Shown: piece by piece, positions 39,011 to 52,900 of the stretch | How positions within the stretch are numbered: position 1 is the stretch's first letter | How the letters are laid out: each line of letters begins with the position of its first letter | NCBI GenBank assembly: GCA_014706295.1 | Contig: JACSVZ010000016.1 | Coordinates: 6,739,168-6,803,167, forward strand | Length of the DNA stretch: 64,000 nucleotides | From: Lycocorax pyrrhopterus obiensis | Taxonomy: Eukaryota > Chordata > Aves > Passeriformes > Paradisaeidae | Reading direction: 5' to 3' | Notes under the pieces: generated by a model | Databases searched by the model: none | What the model saw: the letters and a program-made list of their open reading frames with translations, nothing else | What the model was told of the DNA's origin: nothing | Translations under genes and position numbers: made by a program

Positions 39011-42000
39011 CCTGGCTAGAGGGGCTCAGAAAACACCCACTGAGCAGGTTCCACAAGGATAATCTTTCCGTGTGATGAAGTGCGTTGATTCTGATGTGTT
39101 ATTTTTATGGAACGTGGGAAGAACCTTGTTCAGTTTGATAGTTGAAAGGCTGACCATCTCGTAAGTGTATAAAATATTTTAATGCTGGGAAATCACAGGG
39201 CTTGTAAAACAAGTTTAGCAATTTTGGCATACAAAGAGACCAGATGATGTTGATTCCTTTTGTTGCCTCACCTTTGCACTGTGATTGAAGGACCTCTGCT
39301 TCCCTGCAGAGCTGGAACCCCTGGTTCAGCATACCATGAATGCACTTGAGGAAACAACCATGATTAAATGTTTTCCTGAATCAGAACCTTACTGAAATAA
39401 TTACAAATTTTGCCTTACTCGAGGATAAATGATTTCCTATTATCTCTTCTCTGTTCCTTCAAGCCTGCCTCTTACCTCTGAGTCTTGCCATCTGCCGTGG
39501 GTGTTTTGCTGCATTATGGTCACATCATCATCTTTGATTTGCTCTTTGGGGCTAAACAAAGCAAAGCAGGGCAAATTGTATTGCTGCCTATGTGCTTTAA
39601 TCAATGTTTTTGTTCACGTCCCCCGGCTCGTGAAGGACTGCAGTGGCTACAGATGGGCAGAAAATGATTTTGTGTTCAGCCATCCCTGGGATGTGCTGTG
39701 TAGGGTGAGATCTTTAGCACAGAACTGCCTAGAAAATGTTAAGCCTTCCTCATGAGACTACACATGTTAGGATTAAAGGGTGAGTGCTCTGACATTCAGA
39801 TATAGACCAGCTTTTCTTTTGAAGCAATGTGTCTTTAAAACCCACCATGTTTTAATAGTAGACCAGTAATTGCAGTGATTTTATTCTGTCTCACTCCCCC
39901 CAGTCCTTCTCATTAAAATAAATTAATAAATTAGAAAAAAGTAGATTGTAATGAAAAGAAGAAATGGCTTTAAAATGAAGATGATTCTTCTTGGAATGAC
40001 GGTTTAGTTTTGTATCCTTTGAGATTACCCTAGTGGAAAATTGGTCACCTGAGCTATCCCTGTTCTGCAGCTTTCTGGAATTAGAAGTGGTTCTGGACCT
40101 CGTGCTGTGCACATTTGTAGGGCAGTCCTGAGCCTCCATCGCTGCAATTCTTTACTTGCTGATAAAGGAAACAAACTGCAAAAGAATTAATGTGAGACAA
40201 GTCCCAGAGGAAACGACAAAGTGATTTTTGAGGAGTGGCAAGTGGCAGTGTGGAACACAACTTGGCTTTTGGCACCAGGTTTGAACCCGCTGTGTGATGG
40301 GAACTGAAGCATAGGGAAGATGGGGGCAGTGGGAAATTCCTGTCTAACACAGGCTTATGATGGGAAATGAAATGCTAACATGAAACTAAATTGTACATTT
40401 TTAAAAATAATTCGTGTAGCATTTCTCTTTCTGGAATGTGCCAGGAAATGTATTAAGGGATTTTGGTTTGGTGTTTTATGCTCTTAGGGTACATTTTCAC
40501 CTAGTAAGCTTCTCAGACACAGTTGACTAATTGATACTAAATCTTGCTAAAAGCCAAGATTTATCCTCGTTTCCTGCTAATTTCACGGTAGTTGAAAAGA
40601 GGCAGCTAAGTAGCTAAAGGTGACAAACACCTTTTTTTTATCTAGTATTCTGTGAAAATGACATGATAAAACCAAGCTTTTCATTGTTCTGGAGACTCTT
40701 CATATGGTGTGTTTGAGATACATGTATTTTTTGTTCTTTTGAAATTCAAACAAAATTTATTAACTTAACTGAAAGGCTTTGATAAAAAAAAAAAATCTCA
40801 TTTTGATACCAGTAAAGTTATATGGAAGTACTGAAAAAATGCTACCATCAGAATGTTCGTTGTATTAAAGAAAATTGATCAAATGTAGTGTGAATCCCAT
40901 CCTTTGGCAGCTATTATACTTTATTGGCTCAATGACCCTGAAGAATGTTTATGGCTTAAGTACTCTTTCGCTGCCCCCCTTGTTCCTTCTGTTATTCTTC
41001 CACATTGCTGGGGGAAGAGAAACCCCACAGAACTTGAAGTGTTATTATCATGGTGCAGCAAAGACAGTTCCATGGCAGCAATGAAATGAATTCTATTCCT
41101 ATTAATGAATGGTGTCTAAACCATTTTACTCAGTAATCATTAGGACTCACAATTACATCTTTCCAGTGTGGCTAAACTTGAAGGGGCTCACTGATAAATG
41201 CAATAATGTGCCAGACATAAAAACAGATAAAGGCTTGTGCAGGGCACTTTCAGGGAGGTTGTACAGTTCCCACTGGCTCTGGCCTGGCAGGATTTTAAAA
41301 TGCTATGGAGAGGTTTTAGGTGTGACATTCAAGGATGATGTATGTGTGGCTCAGCGCTTACAGGAGCTGCTGCTGGGAGAGAAGTGTTTGCTTTGAGCAA
41401 AGGCATTCACTGGAGCACTGTTCCAGCAGTGATATTCCATATTCCCCCGGAAGCTGGACAGAGCTACTGGAAAACTTTGCAGCACAAGGATGAACATCCA
41501 GTGGCACGGACTTGTGTGGTACTTTGTCACCTTTTGACCTTCAGAAGCAGAGCACTGGCTGCAAAGAAACTTTGCACTCCCAGCACCTTGCTCAGATATT
41601 CCGTCCAGGAGTGCAGAGTGGTGGGGACAAAAGGAAGTCTCCCTTTCTCTGAACATCACAAGAGTCCTGTGTTGTCACCTTTTCTTCCTGATCCAGGAGT
41701 GTTCAGTGATGCAAAAGTACCCTCTAGTACAACTTACCATTAGCAGTCATGGAAACCAACCACTGAAGAGGGCCCAGTACTTGGGTATTCAGAAGGTACT
41801 GCTCAGCTGTCATTGCACTACCACAAAACCAGTTTAATTAATGAGGATAATACAAGAAACTCAAATGAAGAGGCAGAGCTAAGTGGAATACAGAGCAGCC
41901 TTAAATCAATAGCAGTCAGGTTGCATTATGAAGGAGTTGTGAGGTGCTGTTGTTCAAGGTCTGTCAAAGTTTCCTCGGTAAAGTTCTGTTTTCAAGGATT

Positions 42001-45000
42001 TAAAACTAAATGTAATATCAGCTTTGAAACTTGCAGCTTGAATATGGAGATTTAACATACTGTATCTGGGAAAATACAAGGATACGCAGGGAAGCATTTT
42101 TTGAGATTTCATTTTATTTTGAGCCTGCCTCATTGTCTCTAGTCTTGATTTTGTAGGGAATGTAAGTCAACCAAGACCTACAACTGAGACCTAATACTTC
42201 ATAGTCTGAGAAAGAACTGATTTTTAGGATCAGATTTTGCAGCCGATGTGCCTTGTACAAGTCTGTAAGAATTTTACTTTGCCTAAATGAGAATATATAA
42301 TCTTTATTTAAGGGGCAAATAATTTTAAATACTTTATTACCAGCTTTTAAATGTCAGATTTTATAAGACCCCAGAGGCCTGAGGGCATGTACTCAGATAT
42401 TTCTAGATAGTTTGAAATATCGAAACAGTAAATCAGAGCACTTATTTTAAAAGATGGGGGAAAAGAAAAAAGGAACCCACCTGTTTTCAGTGGGGGTGTT
42501 TTGGTTTTGTTTAAGAAAAAATGCATACTTTTTTGTTGAATTCATTAAGCATAAGCTTGAATTTCGGTTCAACTACTTCTGCTTAGATTTGCATTCCAAT
42601 TAATATTGGTCTTAGCATAAAACACACACTAGGACAAGCTTTTCAGTGGTGCCTATGTCACATACAGGAAATGTGTGCACATTAAGGTTATCTGAAGGGA
42701 GTGATGTCTGGAACTGCTTCTCTAATGAAATACACAATGCTGTTTCAATACTGATGTAATGATTTTAGGATCACCCTAACAGTTGCAATTCTGATGACCT
42801 GGAGTACAGGTTGAGTCCTTATGTGCTCTGAGTCCCCAGCTTTTGCCTTTATGGTAAGGGAGAGGTAATAGAAATTAACAAGCACTAATATTAAAGTCAG
42901 ATTTAAAGAACAGATTCCTTCATACTCTCTGTCTGTTTTACCACAGTAAACTCTGCTTTTCTTGTTGGCTGCTTATGTATCAAGGTATTTATTTTAACAA
43001 TGCTAAATAAAAAATGACAAAGGCTTATTTGTTCTGTTAACACTGGTAGAGCTTCAAAAGTCTATCTGTGCTGTGAAAGAGCATGTTCCTGAGGGCAATG
43101 CTGCTTATGTTATGTGTTGGTGAGCTTGAATAAGTCTGGCTTCAAACAGATCTCACAGTGCAAAGGATGGGAGGGCAGATCTGTTCTGGGTGGAGAAGAG
43201 TATCGGATTAAACATAAAGTGGCTTTTGTGATTTGCTTGAGCAAACCAGGTGACTCAGTCTTTGATGCAGAGAGGAAATTAAAATTTTGTTCGTGTTTGC
43301 CCATCTGAGAGGAGGGCAACTGGGACAGAACTTCTCTCTTGTGCTTTCTTTGAGAAGCCTTTTCCACTTCCAGGAAACCAGTGTCATACATTTCCCCTTG
43401 GAAAGGCACATTGGAATACACTGACACAATAAGATGTTCATAAAGCAATATAAAGTTCTGACCTTAGTAAACATCTCTAATCACTTGTGGGTTTTGGGGA
43501 TTTTTTTGATACTTATACTAAAAAATGAAGAGAAAAAAAATATGTATTTATGTTTTGTGGACTTACTAGGAACTTTGTGACTTACTGGACCAGGGAATGG
43601 CTCCCTAAATCTGCATCATGTCTGTCCACCCACAGTCTTCTGTCAGCCTGTAATCTGAAGCTGAAGGTCATGTGTATGTGTTTCCATAGTCCCCCACTGG
43701 CCAGAAGACCTGGCAAAAATAATTCAGAGGGGTTTTGCAAGATTACTGCTTCAGGGTGTAGAGAAATTGTACTAATCTGTCAGAACATTTCTGCTTATAT
43801 AATTGCCTTTTTTCTTTCCCCTTCTGAGCTTGTCCCAGTAGAGAGCATGTGCCTCGGTCCCCTCTTGATTTTTCTTTTTACAGAAACAAATGTCAGCAGG
43901 ACACCATTTGCAATTCCCCTTGGTGGCAAAGACAACTTCTGGGCATCAAAGTCATTTTCTTACACATGGATTAACATGACATTGTGTTTCTGATGCATTT
44001 GCAATAGATTTTAATGTGTGGTGGCTCTTTGTGTTGGGATGGTTGTCTCTTCACATTTGTGTGTCTAATTGTGACCTCAGTGACAGCTCCTGGGTCCCCT
44101 GCTGTGATAAATACTGGATCACAGAATGGACACAGCTTCCAATTTCCTGCATTCCGGATATTACCCTTGAAATTTCTAACAACTTTCAGATAAACAATGA
44201 ATTAATTATTACACTGATCTAGTTCTCTGCTCTCAAGTATAACACATCTATTTGAACACTCCTCTGAACTTGAAAGGCAGCCAGCAGTTCTGTTTTCTGT
44301 CGCAGCTCATTAGTGACCTTGCTCGTTTACAGTTGCAGTTTAATTCCCCCAGAACTGATTTAGGGTGCAGCCTGCTGTTAGTGCCAGTTTGAAGTGTGTG
44401 TGAAGTGTGTGTGAGATGTGGCATTTAGGATTTAACACCACAATATATAAATATATAGAATAGGTTTCCTTAAGGCAAATGATTGGAAGTCTGCGCTTGC
44501 TACACAAGACAACGACTGGAAAAATGTTGATTGGGTTTATTAGAGGGAAATTAAATGTTTCAAGCTCTGAGAGGGCACTGTGCATGCTACAGAGCCTTTA
44601 GTGTTTGAGATCTGTTAGAACAAGAGAGGATTATTACATCCTTTGTACCTCTACAATTGATGGAACCTGGATAACCTAGATAAGATGTTCACCTTTTAAT
44701 TTGGCTGAAAGGGATGATTTAGTTTGCATTTCCAGCTCCAGATTTTAAATCTGTATCTCCTTATTGATACAATACATAAGACTGAAGCAAACATATTTTT
44801 AATGGACTACATCCATAAGCTGCTTACTGCTACATGCTACAGAGATAAGCAAAGTGCAGTGAATGACTGCAAGATGATATTACATGAGGAAAAATCCAAG
44901 TACACCTCATTCTTCCATGCTGAGGGATGCACCATTGAAGCAACTGCACATCAATTTGGTTGAGTGTGGTCAATTCCACCTTGGTACTAAGGTGCCTAAG

Positions 45001-45729
45001 AAAAATTAGGCCTAACCTTTATTAATGGGAAATATTTTCTTTTATAAACTTTCTAATTTAAGTGGGCCTTGTTGTGAAAATAAAGTTCTCTGTAAGCAGG
45101 ATGTATAAGCAGAGCAAAAAGAGACATCACGGAAGCTGCTAAACAACCTTTTCCATCTTGTATCAATGAGTGCTCTCATGCATGAGTATTCTCTTTTTAT
45201 TGCAGTAGTGACTTACTGAACAAAACCCCTTTGTTCACAGGATCACTTCTTTCCGCATTTTTCTAAATTTTGGTCTGTTTGCCACTAGTAATTTGTGAGG
45301 CACAGCTTTGGGAAGAAATGGTACTCATCAGCTGGATTTTCTCAGAGTTCAAAACTGAAATGTACAAAGCGACTCCTTAGAATTACAATGAAGAAAAATC
45401 CCTTATTTTTCCCTGCCATATATGACAGGCTTTAACAGGTACTTTAAGAGTAAGGATATGCGATATTTTCTCTAGAAGAGCTTGGTTATCCTGTTGTCTT
45501 CGACTGTGGGAAGTTGCCTTTCATATAAATAAATAAAATAATGAACTGAGATGCAGCAAATTAGCTTCTGGAAGCCAAAACTCTGTGTGATAACAGTGGT
45601 AGAGAAAAAAAGATAAAAGCAAAATTTTTACCCAGGAGATTTTGCGTACAACTAGTGGAGCCTCTGTTTGGGAGTGTTTATAATCAGCACTGCTTGGTCA
45701 CTTCATGTATTCAGAACAGCAGAATCACC
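39011..45729. other. Noncoding stretch, nothing recognised
   Basis: 6.7 kb without a recognised gene or interspersed repeat. The longest frame is 147 codons (43550-43993, plus); its translation has no domain I know. 41340-41745 is crossed by frames of 133 (plus) and 102 codons (minus), again without resemblance to any family. Confidence 0.55.
44391..44412. repeat. Tandem duplication of an 11-mer
   Basis: GAAGTGTGTGT occurs twice head to tail without mismatch, followed by a partial third copy beginning GAGATGTG. It is a small slippage duplication. Confidence 0.85.
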
Positions 45730-45758
45730 AAAAAAAAACCCCATCACCAAACCAAACA
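45730..45758 (+). repeat. A/C-rich low-complexity block
   Basis: Nine A are followed by CCCC and CACCAAACCAAAC-type sequence. It has the same make-up as the blocks at 17193, 33698 and 49903. Confidence 0.75.
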
Positions 45759-48700
45759 GTACTTTGTTACAGCTTTGTGATAGTTTATCTCTGTCAAGTC
45801 TCAGAATGTGACAGAATAAATGGATTTCAGATAACCCATGAAGCCTGCAGCATCCCAGGACACTGGGCTAATTAGTTCATGTGGGAGAACCCAAATTGAC
45901 CAGATAAAAATGTTTGTGGTTCATTCCTTTTTTATAATTTTGTTATGTTTTGCCAACCTGGCTTAACACCACAGCACTGGTGAATTGCAGCTCAGCTCAG
46001 GAAAGGAGTTTGTTTGTTTTGTCCTCAAGCAGAGAAATCCCCAATCCCTACTTTAATCATTCCAGAATCTGATGGCATTTCAGATGGCTGTGAGAAGCGG
46101 ATGATGAGAGGCTGACAGAAGTATGTGGAGCATTCAGTTGTACAACACTCAATGGCAGGATGCATAAACAACAGACAGAAAGTGGTTTGGGAGAGTAAAA
46201 TTCCCCGGAGGATTCTGTCTGGAACATATTGCTTTATTCCAGCTCTCTTAGGGTTTGGCTTTTTTTCTGTCCAAATACATGTGCAAAATATCTGAAGCTC
46301 AGCTTCTATTCTTCCTTCCTGTTGTTAGCATGTGCTACACAGCATAGAGAGGAGCAGGCTGGTGAACAGCAGCAGTGTGTGTTCCGTGAGAAAAGTGGAA
46401 GCACATCTCATTGTTCTGGGCTCACTCCGGCATGAGGGGAACTTCTGCCATCATCCATTGTCCCGGGAAGCCCAGATACATTAGGCATGGATGCGGTGTG
46501 GGAAGTCCAGAAAGCAGAATTGGGAGTATAGTTGTCATGGCACTTACGTTCTTTAATTTCTAATATGAATCATTAAACTTAGGAATTGCACGAAATGGCA
46601 GAGGGATAGAAGGTTGATGGGGGCTGTGTCTGTTCCTGGGTTGCATTATTAGTATCTTCAGATAACTGGCCCTGGTCAGTAGGAGATAAACACAGACTAA
46701 TGCTGGACACTTTTGTAAATGCTGAGCGCTTCAAGGCCTTTCTTTGTGGTACCAAGTGTTGTCTGCTAAACTCTGCTACTGAGGTTGTACCTGCCTGGAT
46801 AAGAGGGAGAAATTCTCCTCCAGGCTCTCCTTTCCTCTTCAGATGCAGTAACTATTAGAGTTCTGGTGGGGCTGGAACAAATTAATTAATTAGGGTGTTT
46901 AGATGCCAGTTTGAGAGATACATCCTTCCATTTTTGAACCTCTTCGTTCTCTGTGTTCTGTGCAGCTGATGGCTTTGCTCTGGAAAATCCCTTGGTCAGC
47001 GCTGTAGAGCCTCCTCTGAGGAATGTTCTGTCATTCCTGCAGCTCACTGAATACTTTACTCTGTAGTAACCCCAGCCTGGTCCAGATACCAAAATGTGAC
47101 CGAACTGTGTTTGTAATCCAGATACATTCCTTGCACTGCTGATAAACAGAGCCCCAGGTGTACAAAACTTGCATACAAAATGTGGTCTTCTGCCTCTGTA
47201 GCTATGGCACCCATTTAGCAGGATTTTCCTGCATGAATTAGGGCAGAAAAGGAACCCTGAAGTATTTAATGAAGAATTTATACTTTGGAAAAAAGAAGCA
47301 AAGTAAATGCACTCATAGCTGAGTGAGCTACCATACATGTGCGTGATAAAAAAATTATGTCTAGTCTGGAGATGAAACATCCTTAAATCCCCCTTGTTTG
47401 TGGAAAATATCTGGCCTTATTTAAGAACTTCTCTCAACTGTTGCTGCTTGTAATCTGCACTATTAGACCCTCTAATAGCCAGTCACCTCTCTCTGCAAGG
47501 TGGAATTCTGGCAGTATTAGCTCCAGCTTGTGAATATTCTGTACACTGAATTCCTGTGCCTGAAGGAGCAGAAGTATTGTCTTGCCGTTTTCAAACCTGT
47601 TGCTGCATTTCTTATTATTTGTTTTTCTCATGGACACATATTGCAAACGTGCTCTTGTGAACAGTAATTTGCGAACGACTTTGTTTGCTTTTAAGTGGGT
47701 TTGTGTGACCACTACTGTGCCCAAAGGCTTGGAGGGCTTGGGATTCTTCTAATGTAATTTTTAAAAATGAAAATGCTTCGATCTTTATTCAATTAGCACA
47801 GATTGGCTAAGACAGTTAAACTTTTTTTTTTTTAATTGAAAAGCTCTCATTTTGTTGAAGAGTTTAAAAAATAAGTTCTGTTGTATTTGGTGTGATTTAT
47901 GTTAAGTTGATTCAGGCTGTAAAATATGTCTTTCTGTTCTCTCTATTGCTGATGCTTTTTCTTCCCCTTAATGCAAGATAAAAATTCTATTACTTTTCTC
48001 CTTGCCTATAAAACTCATGATCTGTGTAACCTTGTTTTGTTTTTTTTTTTGCTATGTCACTCACAGCTCTTCCTCTTGTTTTGTTGTGGATTGCTTTTAG
48101 TCAAGGAAATGTCCTTTCTGAAATGGCCCTGGATTAAACCAGGCTTCAGTAATCCTAAAATGTAAAGGAAAAGATGGTTTTTATTCCCAGGAGCTTTTCA
48201 GCAGACCTGTATTTCTACATTGCATGATGCTAAAGACTGAAGGAAAATCTCCTTTGGAATTAAAGGTCATCTGTTATTCTCACACTGTTGTCGGAATTTC
48301 CAAATGGTCTAAAGATTACTAGGAAGCTCTAGCTGAGCATGGCTCTGTTGAGGTATTTTCTTCAAGTAATCTTGGTGTCAAAGAAACAAGATACATTTTG
48401 AGTCTCTAAATTCTCTGTTAGCATCCTGGTTTTCTTTTCCCCTGAAATGCTGCCACCTTCTGTTTTGTGGTTTTGGGAGTGGGTGTGTGAATAAATCAGA
48501 CAAAATCCCTCACTATTTCAGGACATAACTGAAGAGCAAAAATCTAAACGTACACCTGCCCAAATATAGTCTAATTTTCTCCATTTGGATTCCATTCATC
48601 TAGCTTGACATGATTAAAATGGAAAAACTTTTAGAACGTGGAAGTTTCAGATGTTGAGGTTGTCTTTTCTTTCTGCAGTATGTAATGAATTAAGGAGTTG

Positions 48701-49902
48701 CATTTTGACAGCCTATTTCCAAAGCATACATCTGTAGTCTGAATGGAAAGAAAAAGGTATTACAAAGGTTAATGAAAGGGAAAATACTGAAGGCTTTGTC
48801 TTTGGTATCAGGGATGAATGAGCAACATCTAAAGTTCTGCCTTTGAGGGAATACAGGTGGATGCTGTGAGGATCTTTTTCATGCTGATGATAACGTGGTT
48901 TAGCATTTATTTATTCATTTGATTGCTACAAATTGTACCCTGGATATTTTTTCTTTACTAGTTTGAGATTTGTTCCATCCTTATCCCACTCTGCACCCTA
49001 AAGCCCTTGCAGTCCAGTCTCACACAGTCTGAGCTTGCTTGCTTTCACTTTTTTACTTCCTTCCTAATCACATCTGCCTGGACAAATAATTCTCTCTGCC
49101 TCATGTCAAAGCTCCATTGTTTGTATTGCAGACTATGGGATTATATTGCATTTTTCTAGATTCCCCTTTCTATAGAATAGATTTTGTTTACTTTGTGTGA
49201 AATTGAGCATTTTATGTGATTGTGCTCACGAGTTTGTTCCTGGTGGCCTTCCTTAGGAAGGATCCATTTAGAGTATGCCAAGGTCCCTGTGGTGGGAACC
49301 AATGACAAACCAGAAGTAAATCCTGGAAGATGCTTTGTAAAAGTGAAGAAAATAAAAAAAACACCTTACTTCTAGAAGTCCTTTTCTATCACTTAAAACC
49401 CAAATGTCTGAATTTGCTTCAGAGGGGTAAATAATGTAATTCTTTGCTTACTTAGCATGTAATGGAAATACATGTGCAGTTGTCAGAGCTCTGTGTGTAT
49501 TGCAAGTGCAGTTCCTGTGTCATTCATGAGTTCCTGCAACAAGCAGAGGGCTGATGTGCCTGAAGTCACGAGTCAAATAAAATTACATATTCTTGATTCC
49601 TTTAATTGACAGTAGAGTTGATTTTATGGATATACTTAAGAGGGTTTATGACCTTTCAAAATAATATTTTCAATAATATTTTAAATAATCGTGATCTCTG
49701 CAAGTCTGATTTCTAGATATAAAACTGTGTTACAGTGGTACTGTTCAAAACAATTTAGTTAAGAAGCTTTTGAAAGAAACATCACTGCAGACTTGTAAAC
49801 TAAATGCCAAAGTTCTTTCTAGGCAGGCTTTTATTGCACAAGATCTATGGATTTTAATCTTCACAGCAATTTAAATGTAATGTAACTGTTCTTATCTTTA
49901 GT
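45759..49902. other. Noncoding stretch, nothing recognised
   Basis: No gene recognised. The second longest frame of the window (46886-47380, minus, 164 codons) lies here. Its translation has no signal peptide, domain or repeat I recognise, and I judge it chance. T runs lie at about 47822-47833 and 48042-48052. An 11-mer AATAATATTTT is repeated at 49660-49682. Confidence 0.5.
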
Positions 49903-49937
49903 AAAAAAAAAAAACAAACCCACAACAAAAACCAAAC
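49903..49937 (+). repeat. A/C-rich low-complexity block (A12 then CAAAC units)
   Basis: Twelve A are followed by CAAACCC, CAACAAAAACC and AAAC. This is the fourth clear block of its type in the window. Confidence 0.75.
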
Positions 49938-52900
49938 TATTGCCAATTCTTCCACTTGGCCACCTGCAACCCTGCCCATGACACACCACCTTTTCAGACC
50001 TAAAAACTGCAAATAAATGACTCCAAGGCTGTGAGATAGGAAAATGGACTTGTGGAGCTACTCCTTTCAATGCAACTGAGCAAAAGTCTTGTCCAGTCTC
50101 TACCTGATCTGTGTAAATCTGGTTTGCTCCCAGGGGAGTTGATTAAGGCAGCTTCGTGGAGTGATTTTTGCTGGCCTATGTCACTGGGACTAGAATTAAG
50201 TTAAGTGGGAGATTGCTGCTTTTGCCCCATGAGTGGTGTGTGTAAACACACAAGTATCTATAGGAAATATCTGTAAACACTCAAGTATCTGTATGATTTG
50301 GTGAAGGGACAGAATTGGTGAGCTTTGACTGGAACAGGAAAGAACAGAAGAGTTGAAATTGTTGGAACACAAGCTCACAGACTCAGGACCTCTCTCTAAT
50401 TCATCTTCATTTAGAAGCTTATAGGAGACATCAGTCTCGGGCAGGCAAAGAGAAGAAGAATGTTCTCCTCGTGACCCGGGGCAAAGCAGGGCACATGGCC
50501 ATGCATCTTCCCTTCTCTCTTGGTGCACAACTCCCCGTGGGACTCTAACTTGCTTTATTATCAGTGCTTTTCAGAAGGATGTCTGGTTGTCTCTTTATTT
50601 TTGTCTTTTCCTGACAATTGTGCCTCTCCCTTTAGGCAAGAGAAGGAAGTATTGTCTTTTAGCCTGAACCAAACCTCTAGACTTAGTTTTCTTGCCTCAA
50701 TTTAGTAATTATAACAAATGACTGTAATTGCTCTTCTGGTCAGTCCTGCCCTGGCCAGTTCATGCTAGAAAGCAGAATAAATTCTATGCATTCCAATCAG
50801 GCTAATAGGCAGAACAAATAAATTGTAGAAATTGCTATCAGATGGCATCTTGGGCTCAATTTTCACCAGACTACTTAAAAATCTGCCTAACTTGATTTTT
50901 ATTAGACTTGTAGCATTTATATGTCCCGGTTATTTTTTAAATATGTCGGAGTTAAAAGCCTGATGAAAAAGCAGGTTGTGTAAATCCATATTACCTACAA
51001 TATCATTACTGCCTACACAAAGCTTAAATATTTGACTTTTGAAACTGATTTTTGTAGATAAAGCAAAGAGCTGCTGGAGAAAATTTGGATCTGGGATAGC
51101 CTGCACACTGAGACATGCTTTGTTGCGAGCTGACTCTTTTCCTGCAGGAAAGCTGTGCAGTTCCCTCGCTGGATGCTTCCAGCGCTGCCCAGATTTCCTG
51201 GAATGGAAGCTCTGGGCTGCCCAACTCTCTGCACACCTGATCTCTTTCTGTTAAGCTTTTTCAGAGCCTTCACAGTGTGTAAGGTGTCTCTGAGGTGGCT
51301 TTTTATTACAGCAGAATCTTGAAAAGAAATAGCTGTAGGGAAAAAAGTCATAAAATTAATTCCCAATCCTAACTAGCCGGTCATCCTTCTTATCTTCTCA
51401 TATCCACATGGGAAAGATGAAGGGGGAGTTTGGTTCCAGGGATCTGAGGAGTTTACAGCCTGTATGTGCAGGAAGCTGGGAGAGCATTCCCAGCAGCATG
51501 GCATGTTGTGTTTAATGCTGTTATGGAGATTTTGTTGATGGGATTTTGTGAAAAATGCTGTGTTCTGCTGAGACACATTAGAACAATAATCGGAGTTTGC
51601 TCAGATTTGCTTTTCAGGCCACATTTATGAATTCCACGGTACCCAATAGCTCCGCATCCTTGGTAACTTTTGGCAGTGGGTAGGAGTTGTCATGCATTAA
51701 TGCCTCATAGGTTTCCTAACTCCAGCTGGGACCTGAAGCATCAGAATAAAAAAAAAAATCTAATCTGTGAGATTTATCTTGTTTGCATCAAATGGTAAAA
51801 ATATCCTAAAAAAATAAAAAGCAGAGAATTTATTCAACGACATGATCTGAAGCAACAGTGTCAATCTTTTCCATGAATTCCCTTACACTGAGGATTTCAA
51901 TCTAATGTGTAATGTTATTAAAATCAGTTAGTTTTGTGTTTTCATTTTTATCTTGTTCCTTTTATTAATCCCTCAGATGCTTTTTAGTGAGTACACATAC
52001 ATAGACTTTATAAAATGTTTCACTGAAGGAGTACAGCTTAAGGTCACTTCTCTGATAGTTTAAATAATTGAAGAGTTTCAGGGTCTTTGTGAATTGGTCT
52101 GTAAAAATCCATTCTTTTCTCACTAGTTATAGTGAGGATGGTTAAAAACAATATGAAGGCAGTAGTGGTGGAATAGTAAAGTCCAGCTTTTGTCCATATA
52201 AACATCTAGTAAGAAAGAAAAAGTACTTCCAGAGTGGTTTTATTAATTGCTATGGCAGCATGCAGTGGAAGAGTTAGTATTTATATGTAGGATTGTATTC
52301 CTAACTTCTGAGTTTGGGTGCATCCCTAATTCTGCTGCAGATCATTTTCTCTCTGTCCCGTGCTGCGCACATCGCACTCAGCAGCCTTTGCTGTCATTCA
52401 TCTCTCATCCCCAGCCACAAGCAGCTCAGTGGACGGTCTGTACAATTTGGACATATTTAGGGGTGTCTGAGGTGGTTGTTTGCCTGTCATTGCTGTTCTC
52501 TGAAGTGGATGGTAGCAGTAGAGTTCCTGCATGGAGCCTCCCCGTCCAAAGCAGAACTTGCATCGTTTGAAGCTCAGAGAAGCTGGCTGTGTGTTTATTC
52601 ACTCACGTGCAGAATGGTCCCGTGCTCTAACAAGCAGCCACCAGCCAGGGAGTCGGGTGCTATCGACTGTGCCCCCCTGAGTGTGTTTGAGTCACCTCCC
52701 CACATCCTGGGCATGTATAGATTTACATCAGTTTATCTTCAGAAGTTAATACAGAGTAATTATTCCCCTCCTGGAAACCGTCAGCTGTGTGTCCCTCAGC
52801 ACAAAGGCGTCACAGTCGTTGGGGACTCGGCTTCTTAACTCCTGCTCAGATGTTTGGATGTGTTCTTTTCTTTTACAGGAGTGTGTGAGGGGGTCAATTA

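Noticed and set aside
43300..43325. GAGAGGAGGGCAACTGGG, like a CR1 sense-strand stretch
   Set aside because: Only about 18 bases match, and no CR1 sequence is recognisable on either side.
43550..43993. 147-codon plus-strand frame
   Set aside because: It has no recognisable domain and no promoter or splice support.
46886..47380. 164-codon minus-strand frame
   Set aside because: The length is within what chance gives over 64 kb in six frames. There is no signal peptide, domain or splice context, and the translation resembles nothing known.
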